Positions 1 through 4,645 of a DNA stretch of 5,808 nucleotides are shown here, one piece after another. Origin of the DNA: Candidatus Omnitrophota bacterium (GTDB lineage: Bacteria; Omnitrophota; Gorgyraeia; JABMRG01). Each line of letters opens with the position of its first letter. Within the stretch, counting starts at the first letter, position 1. The position numbers and the translations under genes were made by a program. The stretch is taken from the NCBI GenBank assembly GCA_013202935.1, contig JABMRG010000099.1:1-5808 (forward strand), in the 5' to 3' direction. The notes under the pieces are model-generated. The model made no database searches. It had not been told where the DNA came from and saw nothing but the letters and a program-made list of their open reading frames with translations.

Positions 1-11
1 AGGGGGCAAGA

Positions 12-545
12 ATGAAAAAGCTACTTGTTGTGTTAGCTATAGTCTGTTTTATTTCTTCTTCTATGTTATTGTATGCTGCTGCAGAAGAACAGCTCATATT
101 GGAGTGCGCGCGGGAAGATAGAAAAGCCATGGTGGCTGTGGAAGCTCATCTTACTGGCAATATACTAACAACAAGGGTATCTGCAAGCATGGAAGATGTG
201 AGGCCAAGCATAACAAATATTATAATTGTAGGCCCAAAGATAGGGAGGCTAGTCCCTAAAACAATCAAACAGTTATACGCGACTTTAGAAGATCAGGGAA
301 AAGAATATAATACATATAAGATCGGCGGATTTATTGGCTCAAGTAAACCAAAAACAAAATCTCTCACTGGTAGTATAACAAGAAAGATAGCTACTTTTGA
401 AATCCCCGTTGACAAGATTGAGCGTGATGGTAAGTATCAGCTTAAGGTAAAGGTCTCTGCTGCAAAACAGGCGGCTGGTAAGGCTGGGAGAATTACCAGG
501 TTTATATTTGATCTAGATAAACTCGCTGAGGCATTGGGAAAATAA
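12..545 (+). CDS. Secreted protein of unknown function
   Basis: I do not recognise the family. The 177-residue product begins with a clear Sec signal peptide: MKK, a hydrophobic stretch at about residues 4-21, and a likely signal peptidase I site after the alanines at 22-24, just before Glu-Glu. There is no lipobox cysteine, so a lipoprotein is unlikely. The mature part, about 153 residues, alternates short hydrophobic strands with charged turns and has no further membrane segment, which suggests a small, mostly beta, periplasmic or extracellular domain. The C-terminal third is lysine- and alanine-rich. The start is supported by AGGGGG five bases upstream of the ATG. Its promoter lies outside the window. 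It is the only plus-strand gene here and stops 19 bases from the encoded CCA end of the converging tRNA-Cys, with no intrinsic terminator visible between them. The function is unknown. Confidence 0.8.
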   Translation: MKKLLVVLAIVCFISSSMLLYAAAEEQLILECAREDRKAMVAVEAHLTGNILTTRVSASMEDVRPSITNIIIVGPKIGRLVPKTIKQLYATLEDQGKEYNTYKIGGFIGSSKPKTKSLTGSITRKIATFEIPVDKIERDGKYQLKVKVSAAKQAAGKAGRITRFIFDLDKLAEALGK

Positions 546-564
546 GGTTCTTGCATGTAAAAGT

Positions 565-639
565 TGGAGGCGTGGACCGGATTTGAACCGGTGAATAACG
601 GTTTTGCAAACCGCTCCCTTACCACTTGGGTACCACGCC
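565..639 (-). tRNA. tRNA-Cys (anticodon GCA), CCA encoded
   Basis: The minus strand folds into a complete cloverleaf. The 7-bp acceptor stem (GGCGTGG with CCACGCC) is perfect, the D arm has a CCC/GGG stem, and the anticodon stem GCGGT/ACCGT has one G-U pair. The 7-base loop TTGCAAA carries anticodon GCA (plus-strand 605-607). The variable loop is 5 bases, and the T arm is ACCGG-TTCAAAT-CCGGT. The discriminator base is U73, the main identity element recognised by cysteinyl-tRNA synthetase, and it is followed directly by an encoded CCA (565-567). The 5' end lies 11 bases after the coaB stop codon, so it is probably the last element of the same transcript and is released by RNase P. Confidence 0.97.
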
Positions 640-650
640 CTATGAAACCT

Positions 651-1373
651 CTAATTTTGGAGTTTCTTATACCACAGATCCTCTATTTTATCAAGAAGAA
701 TTCCGGCTATATACTTTTTGGTTGCATGCTTTATTCTTAATTCTGTTTTGTCAGGCCCTAATATCACTACGCTTGTCCTGTTGGTACCAAATGGTGGGCA
801 TGCCTTATTTATTCTGTTTGCAACCATAAGGTCTGTTCTTTTAGTATGCATCTTTCTTTTCGCATTTTTGAGTAATTTTTCTGTCTCCATACAAAAACCT
901 ACTAGAATCTTATCCTGTTTATTCTCGCCCAGCCATGAGAGTATATCAGGGTTCTTCTCTAACCCTATATTCCTTATTTCCTTGGTACGTTTTAGTTTGC
1001 GCGAAAAGTATTTTTTTGGTTTATAGTCTGCAACTGCTGCTGACATAACCACACAATTACTCAATTTTGAATTTTTCTTTACCGCGCCAAACATTTCTTT
1101 TGCAGTCACAACAGAGATAATTTTTGTACGGTGGGGCCGTTTTAAGCTGGGGCTAGGCCCGGTTATAAGAGTAACCCTATGGCCTGATCTGCTGGCAGAC
1201 TCTGCTATAGCATACCCCATTGTACCTGTAGAATGGTTTGTAATAAACCGAACAGGATCTATTGGTTCGCGGGTTGGCCCAGCAGTGATCAGGATTCTTA
1301 AGGGGCTTGCCCCGTTACAAATTCTGTACTTTTTGGTTTTACGCTTTATAGTAGAATTTGTAATGGGGTTCAT
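651..1373 (-). CDS. coaB: Phosphopantothenate-cysteine ligase, stand-alone CoaB
   Basis: Joins cysteine to 4'-phosphopantothenate, using a nucleoside triphosphate (CTP in typical bacterial enzymes), in coenzyme A synthesis. The first 24 residues are a basic linker. The ligase fold starts at LRILITAGPTREPIDPVRF (25-43), followed by NHSTGTMG (46-53), SAAVADYKP (111-119), a variant RKLKR loop (125-129), LEKNPDIL (138-145), VGFCMETE (158-165) and DLMVAN (181-186). These are the CoaB motifs, although GFCMET replaces the usual GFAAET. The 240 residues equal the C-terminal half of a fused CoaBC. The ATG shares ATGA with the coaC stop and has no Shine-Dalgarno sequence (upstream CTCCTAAAGAA), so it probably depends on translational coupling to coaC. 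It is most like the fused bacterial enzyme, simply detached from it. Confidence 0.93.
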   Translation of the reverse strand: MNPITNSTIKRKTKKYRICNGASPLRILITAGPTREPIDPVRFITNHSTGTMGYAIAESASRSGHRVTLITGPSPSLKRPHRTKIISVVTAKEMFGAVKKNSKLSNCVVMSAAVADYKPKKYFSRKLKRTKEIRNIGLEKNPDILSWLGENKQDKILVGFCMETEKLLKNAKRKMHTKRTDLMVANRINKACPPFGTNRTSVVILGPDKTELRIKHATKKYIAGILLDKIEDLWYKKLQN

Positions 1374-1912
1374 TTCTTTAGGAGGGATTTGACTTGCCTT
1401 ACAATATCATCCGTATCTGCTATGTGGCCTATTGCTTTTGTGCCACATGCCAAATGGCCTTTTTCCGGGCCCACAAACTCATAACCCATCTTTTTAAGTT
1501 TGCTTATGTTTTCTTGAACAATTTTATTTTTATACATAATATTATTCATGGCCGGAGCAAAAAGTACGGGGGCTTCTGTAGAGGCTATTGTGCAACTCAG
1601 AAGATCATTGCAAGCACCTGATGCTACTTTTGATATAATATCTGCGCTTGAAGGTGCTACTAAAATAAGGTCCGCCTGTTTTGCTAAAGAGATGTGCAGC
1701 GGGTCCCATTCCTTTATTGGTTTAAACATATCTATAAAAACACGTTCTCCTGATAATGTCTGTAGTGTAAGCGGTGTTATAAAATGTTTTGCATCTTTAG
1801 TAAGGCAGACTACTACATCTATATTCTGCTTTTTTAAAGTATTGATTATATCACAAGCTCTATATGCAGCTATGCTTGCGCACACACCCAAGACAATCTT
1901 TTTTCTTTTCAC
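1370..1912 (-). CDS. coaC: Phosphopantothenoylcysteine decarboxylase, stand-alone CoaC
   Basis: FMN-dependent flavoprotein that decarboxylates 4'-phosphopantothenoylcysteine to 4'-phosphopantetheine, the step after CoaB. The 180-residue protein shows the flavin-binding start IVLGVCASIAAYRA (6-19), where ASI replaces the common GGI. The catalytic histidine is His73 in DPLHISL, the flavin/substrate motif APAMNNIM is at 119-126 (Asn123), and the substrate-clasp cysteine is Cys156 in HLACG. The arginine usual shortly after that cysteine in the GxGR turn reads His here (IGHIAD). The start is a GTG sharing GTGA with the rpoZ stop, with only weak Shine-Dalgarno potential, so coupling to rpoZ is likely. 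The chain ends just after the decarboxylase domain, where most bacteria continue into CoaB. A homo-oligomeric flavoprotein such as UbiX is less likely, given the PxMNxxM and Cys motifs and the coaB neighbour. Confidence 0.93.
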   Translation of the reverse strand: MKRKKIVLGVCASIAAYRACDIINTLKKQNIDVVVCLTKDAKHFITPLTLQTLSGERVFIDMFKPIKEWDPLHISLAKQADLILVAPSSADIISKVASGACNDLLSCTIASTEAPVLFAPAMNNIMYKNKIVQENISKLKKMGYEFVGPEKGHLACGTKAIGHIADTDDIVRQVKSLLKK

Positions 1913-2118
1913 TGCTTTGATGTTTTCTGCTGTTTATATGAAACTTTATCTTCTATTATCTCCTGTAAGGCTAATTGAGCAACATTATCAGTCTCACTCT
2001 CAGTAAGGTGCGCTGCCCCTGCATTCAATTCTAGCGCACGCCTTGAGGCCAGTATGACAAGCTTATACATGCTTTTTGTCTTCTCATATAGGTTTTCTAT
2101 GGGAATATCTTCTTTCAA
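1909..2118 (-). CDS. rpoZ: RNA polymerase omega subunit
   Basis: Small subunit that helps the beta' subunit fold and remain attached to core RNA polymerase; in some bacteria it also forms part of a ppGpp site. The 69-residue product has the omega pattern: ENLYEKTKSMYKLVILASRRALEL (8-31), then a variable loop, then NVAQLALQEIIEDKV (45-59), ending in a short polar tail. The start codon is TTG at 2116-2118. It is chosen because an ideal AAGGAGGT lies five bases upstream (2124-2131) and because the family normally begins about this far ahead of the YKLV helix. The site overlaps the last two Arg codons and stop of gmk, and the gap to gmk is three bases. Its end overlaps coaC by four. The position between gmk and coaBC is the classic rpoZ location. 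Confidence 0.93.
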   Translation of the reverse strand: MKEDIPIENLYEKTKSMYKLVILASRRALELNAGAAHLTESETDNVAQLALQEIIEDKVSYKQQKTSKQ

Positions 2119-2121
2119 CCC

Positions 2122-2751
2122 TTACCTCCTTCTTTCGATTCTCGACCTTTCGGTCTTGATAACCGCAACCAGCTTATCTGTTGCTTTTCCTATATCATCG
2201 TTTATAACTATGTAATCATATTTATTAACTGATTTAAGTTCAGCGTGCGCTATGTTTAGCCTCTTTTTTATCTCTGTCGTGTCTTCAGAGGCTCTTTTTG
2301 ACAGCCGCTTTTCTAAGTCTTTGAATGTAGGCGGCATAATGAATACAAGAACGGCTGCTTTAAATGTTTCTTTTATTTGTGAAGCTCCTTTGACGTCGAT
2401 GCTTAATATAACATCCTGGCCCGTCTTGATTTTTTCCAACACAAATTGTTTAGGTGTACCATAGTAATTATCAAATACTTTTGCACACTCTAGGAATTCC
2501 TTTTTTTCAACAGCTTTAGCAAATTCTATTTCTGTCATATAGATATAGTCTACGTTTGCTCTTTCGTTTTTACGTGGTGCACGCGTAGTAGCTGAGACAG
2601 AATGCACAAGGCCCAACCTGCGGCTGATAAGATTTTTGCAGAGAGTTGTCTTACCGCAGCCTGAGGGGCCTGAGACAACAAATAGTATCCCTTCCCGTTT
2701 AGATGCAATAATATTATTGACCTGCTTAGAAAGTACTGGCTTTTTAACCAT
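2122..2751 (-). CDS. gmk: Guanylate kinase
   Basis: Cytoplasmic enzyme phosphorylating GMP to GDP with ATP, essential for guanine nucleotide supply and recycling. The 209 residues match the usual bacterial length of about 200-210. The P-loop GPSGCGKT is at 28-35, followed by the GMP-binding segment SVSATTRAPRKNE (52-64), the VDYIYM and YGTP contacts (near 67-72 and 97-100), the SIDVKGASQIK strand and Walker-B-like region (about 117-127), and the lid RLSKRASEDTTEIKKRL (about 149-165). An N-terminal extension of about 20 residues precedes the first strand. The ATG shares one base with the remA stop (TGATG), with AGAGG about six bases upstream. The final codons AGG AGG TAA double as the ribosome-binding site of rpoZ. 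Confidence 0.96.
   Translation of the reverse strand: MVKKPVLSKQVNNIIASKREGILFVVSGPSGCGKTTLCKNLISRRLGLVHSVSATTRAPRKNERANVDYIYMTEIEFAKAVEKKEFLECAKVFDNYYGTPKQFVLEKIKTGQDVILSIDVKGASQIKETFKAAVLVFIMPPTFKDLEKRLSKRASEDTTEIKKRLNIAHAELKSVNKYDYIVINDDIGKATDKLVAVIKTERSRIERRR
2124..2131 (-). promoter_or_regulatory. Ribosome-binding site of rpoZ inside gmk
   Basis: A full-length AAGGAGGT is formed by the last Arg-Arg codons and first base of the stop of gmk, five bases before the TTG of rpoZ. It identifies TTG as the start and could compensate for the weak codon. Confidence 0.85.
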
Positions 2752-2999
2752 CAGAACCTCTGCGCTATTGTTTCAGGCTGTACGCTTGCCAATATAACGT
2801 GGTCACTTTCAGTAACTATTACTGCACGCGTACGCCTTCCGCTTGTGGCGTCAACAAGCTTGTTGTTCTTCTTGGCCTCATCTTTTAGTCTTTTTGTAGG
2901 TGCTGCCTCAGGCGTAACAACAGCGATAATTTTATCTTTCACCACAACATTATTAAAGCCTAAGTTTATTAACCTGTTGGAATTTTTCTTACTCGACAT
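2751..2999 (-). CDS. remA: RemA/DUF370 small DNA-binding regulator
   Basis: The 82 residues closely follow the RemA (DUF370, YlzA) family. In Bacillus subtilis this protein forms ring-shaped oligomers that bind repeated DNA sites and activate extracellular-matrix operons. Diagnostic stretches are INLGFNNVVV (11-20), VVTPEAAPTKRL (27-38), DATSGRRTRAVIV (50-62, the conserved basic segment) and SDHVILASVQPETIAQRF (65-82). About six extra residues precede the usual start. The ATG lies inside the end of yicC (11-base overlap), with AGGTG five bases upstream, and the stop overlaps gmk by one base. The place between yicC and gmk is conserved for this family. Outside Firmicutes the biological role is unclear, so a biofilm function here would be inference. 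Confidence 0.93.
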   Translation of the reverse strand: MSSKKNSNRLINLGFNNVVVKDKIIAVVTPEAAPTKRLKDEAKKNNKLVDATSGRRTRAVIVTESDHVILASVQPETIAQRF

Positions 3000-3870
3000 T
3001 TTGCACCTGTTCTCTTATCTTTTCTATAAGGCTTTTTATCTTTATTACTTCTCTCGATATCGGAAAATCGTTTGCCTTTGCTCCTGTTGTATTAACCTCT
3101 CTATACATCTCCTGTGCCATAAAATCGAGCCGCCTTCCTGCTTCTCCGTGATTCGATAGAATCCTCTTAAAATTCAATATATGGGATGCTATTCTGTGGG
3201 TCTCCTCTGATATGTCGCTACTGCGTGCAAATATAGCTGCTTCTTCTTCCATGCGCCCAAGGTTCAGTTTGCGTTTTGAGTCTGTTAAATCGCGCACATT
3301 CTTTAATAAGCGCCTCTTATAGTCCTTAACTACTTTCGGAGCGCGCTTTTTAATCTTGATAAGCGACTTTTCAACATCAGTTATAATATTACGTATATTC
3401 TTCTTTACAAGCTTGCCTTCTCGTTCCTTTGAACGTATAAGATCTTCTGTAGCAACAGATAGTGCTTTGTTGATAAGAGGCCATAATTTTTTGACATCTT
3501 CTTCTTGCGGCCGGTAGGATAGCACGCCTGGTAACGATATAATCTGTTCAATGCCTATGGCGCCATTTAGATGCAAGGATCTTTTTAGATCATTGGTTCT
3601 ATTGCAATACTGTTTTGCGATCTTTTTGTCGATATAGACTGAATCTTCTTTTTTGCCTTTTCTGTCATAGTTCAAAAATAGATTAAGCCTGCCACGTGGG
3701 ATTTTTTTCTGGATAGACTCCCTTATCTTATCTTCGAAAAATGCCAGATTCCCCGGGAGCTTAGTAACAACCTCAAAAAACTTATAATTTAAACTTTTTA
3801 TTTCAATTCCGATGTTCGCGAACTTATTTTCTGCAGAGCCTTTTCCAAATCCTGTCATACTTCTTAGCAT
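2989..3870 (-). CDS. yicC: YicC family endoribonuclease
   Basis: Member of the YicC/YloC family. The Escherichia coli protein is an endoribonuclease that lowers certain small RNAs. The 293-residue length is normal. The N-terminal domain opens with the hallmark SMTGFGKG (4-11), followed by IEIKSLNYKFFEV (22-34) and IPRGRLNLFLNY (57-68). The middle is a highly charged coiled region (about 140-215). The C-terminal DUF1732 domain has ETHRIASHILNF (223-234) and the strongly conserved GRRLDFMAQEM and REVNTTGAKAND (245-268), which contain the acidic residues thought to bind metal. The start has a strong AAGGAGA (3875-3881) five to six bases upstream of the ATG. A second ATG four codons later would remove nothing conserved, but it is worse placed. 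It is the first gene of the tightly overlapped part of the operon, and its end overlaps remA. Confidence 0.95.
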   Translation of the reverse strand: MLRSMTGFGKGSAENKFANIGIEIKSLNYKFFEVVTKLPGNLAFFEDKIRESIQKKIPRGRLNLFLNYDRKGKKEDSVYIDKKIAKQYCNRTNDLKRSLHLNGAIGIEQIISLPGVLSYRPQEEDVKKLWPLINKALSVATEDLIRSKEREGKLVKKNIRNIITDVEKSLIKIKKRAPKVVKDYKRRLLKNVRDLTDSKRKLNLGRMEEEAAIFARSSDISEETHRIASHILNFKRILSNHGEAGRRLDFMAQEMYREVNTTGAKANDFPISREVIKIKSLIEKIREQVQNVE

Positions 3871-3874
3871 CTCT

Positions 3875-3881
3875 TCTCCTT
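3875..3881 (-). promoter_or_regulatory. Ribosome-binding site of yicC
   Basis: AAGGAGA ends four bases before the ATG of yicC. It fixes the first of two nearby ATG codons as the start. It contrasts with ndk, which has no such site. Confidence 0.8.
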
Positions 3882-3889
3882 TTAATGAA

Positions 3890-3935
3890 TAAACGTATAC
3901 CCTGCGGGGTTAATATATGGTTAATTTTTGCAGGA
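3890..3935. repeat. Direct repeat and weak dyad in ndk-yicC gap
   Basis: The 92-base gap between ndk and yicC contains GGTTAAT twice on the plus strand (3908-3914 and 3919-3925). The starts are 11 bases apart, so both copies would face the same side of the helix. They are bracketed by CCTGC (3901-3905) and GCAGG (3930-3934). No convincing promoter is seen: a TATATT on the minus strand has no partner at the -35 position. There is also no T-tract terminator, so read-through from ndk into yicC is likely. The repeats could be a regulator site or chance in an AT-rich spacer. Confidence 0.3.
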
Positions 3936-3962
3936 TAATCTTAATATGCGGTCTCTTTAATC

Positions 3963-4463
3963 TTAAGCCCAGGCCTGTCTGGTGCCCTCTGCAGCTGTTG
4001 CCTTGGTAGGATATAAATCTACTATTATCTCATCTGGCTGGAACCAAAGTTTGATCTCCCGCTCCGCATCTCTTTGGTCAGTAGAGGCATGTATTACGTT
4101 CTCGTATATACCCTTTGTTGTAATCCTGCCGTATTGCCCGCGTATGCTTATAGAATCTGCTTTTTCGGGGTTGGTTCCACCTGCTATTTCTCGTACTTTA
4201 CGTATAGCTCCTCCACCATAATATGCCATCGCCATTACTTTTTTGCGTTCGTGGAGTTCGCCCTTTATGTATTGGATAAGCTCCTCGAAAAACGGTTCTT
4301 TGGAAAGCCCCCTGTAATGCTCTCTTGCAAGCTTATCATCTACCCTTACTATTTTGGCTGCCACGATTTCAAGCTTTGTCTCTGAGAGGCGTGTTAAGAC
4401 ATTGCCGGTAAGAGATTTTTTTAATCCGTCTGGCTTTACAAGAACTAATGTGGCTTCTTTCAT
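3963..4463 (-). CDS. ndk: Nucleoside diphosphate kinase, long variant
   Basis: Transfers the gamma phosphate of ATP to nucleoside and deoxynucleoside diphosphates through a phosphohistidine, balancing cellular triphosphate pools. Visible hallmarks are TLVLVKPDGL (5-14, ATP-contact Lys10), HYRGLSKEPFFEELIQYI (49-66), GGTNPEKA (95-102), SIRGQYG (107-113) and NVIHAST with catalytic His125. These are followed by DAEREIKLWF (132-141), as in standard Ndk. It differs from the common form of about 140 residues: it is 166 long, RGQYG replaces RGDFG, a few residues are inserted before NVIHAS, and it has a C-terminal tail of about 15 residues ending TRQAWA. It lies first behind a strong promoter. The ATG has no Shine-Dalgarno sequence (upstream TTACTCTCT), but MKEATLVLVKPDG aligns with the family start, so the start is secure. 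Confidence 0.93.
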   Translation of the reverse strand: MKEATLVLVKPDGLKKSLTGNVLTRLSETKLEIVAAKIVRVDDKLAREHYRGLSKEPFFEELIQYIKGELHERKKVMAMAYYGGGAIRKVREIAGGTNPEKADSISIRGQYGRITTKGIYENVIHASTDQRDAEREIKLWFQPDEIIVDLYPTKATAAEGTRQAWA

Positions 4464-4485
4464 AGAGAGTAATTTTGTAAGAAAT

Positions 4486-4519
4486 GTGTTAGAATTAGTT
4501 AAGTATTAGAAATAGTTAA
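4486..4519 (-). repeat. Tandem 17-base repeat in ndk leader
   Basis: Two head-to-tail copies, 4503-4519 and 4486-4502, read TTAACTATTTCTAATAC and TTAACTAATTCTAACAC on the mRNA strand (15 of 17 identical). Both fall within the predicted untranslated leader, between the -10 box and the ndk start. They have no G and cannot fold strongly, so they might be a site for a single-strand RNA-binding protein or a DNA operator. Confidence 0.6.
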
Positions 4520-4530
4520 AAGATAGTACT

Positions 4531-4558
4531 ATTATATAAGTAAAATGCCAAATGTCAA
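4531..4558 (-). promoter_or_regulatory. Consensus sigma-70 promoter for ndk operon
   Basis: The minus strand has a perfect -35 box TTGACA (4553-4558) and a perfect -10 box TATAAT (4531-4536) separated by 16 bases. Transcription should begin near 4524, giving a leader of about 60 bases to ndk. The -35 box lies at the edge of an inverted repeat (4554-4604), which may be an operator. It probably drives ndk and, since no terminator follows, the genes down to tRNA-Cys. Confidence 0.85.
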
Positions 4559-4604
4559 GAAAAATGCGTTTTCATTAGAAAGCCTTCACCGTATTTTTCT
4601 TGAC
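4554..4604. repeat. 15-base inverted repeat at ndk -35 region
   Basis: GTCAAGAAAAATGCG (4554-4568) and CGTATTTTTCTTGAC (4590-4604) are inverted copies with one mismatch, separated by 21 bases. The left arm covers most of the ndk -35 box. It could be a regulator site. Alternatively it could fold in RNA from parB as a weak hairpin, but the T-run lies inside the stem and no T-tract follows, so it is not a standard terminator. Confidence 0.6.
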
Positions 4605-4611
4605 CCTGGGG

Positions 4612-4643
4612 GCAGCAGACTGAAGGATCTTCGTGTCTGCGGC
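4612..4643 (-). other. GC-rich hairpin directly after parB
   Basis: Three bases after the parB stop codon the transcript can form GCAGAC/GTCTGC (4615-4620 with 4635-4640), topped by GAAG/CTTC with a three-base loop, and extendable by two pairs across one mismatch. It is not followed by a T-tract on either strand, so a classical intrinsic terminator is not supported. It may protect the 3' end of the parAB mRNA or be a copy of a dispersed palindromic repeat. Confidence 0.5.
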
Positions 4644-4645
4644 GC

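Noticed and set aside
1548..2006. Open frame of 152 codons on the plus strand opposite coaC and rpoZ
   Set aside because: It is antisense to two conserved genes, with no family signal; explained as a shadow frame.
3890..3962. Secondary promoter for yicC in the ndk-yicC gap
   Set aside because: TATATT is present on the minus strand, but the position 17 bases upstream reads GATTAT, with no resemblance to TTGACA.
4612..4643. Intrinsic terminator of parAB
   Set aside because: The stem is good, but neither strand has a T-tract directly after it, so only a hairpin is claimed.
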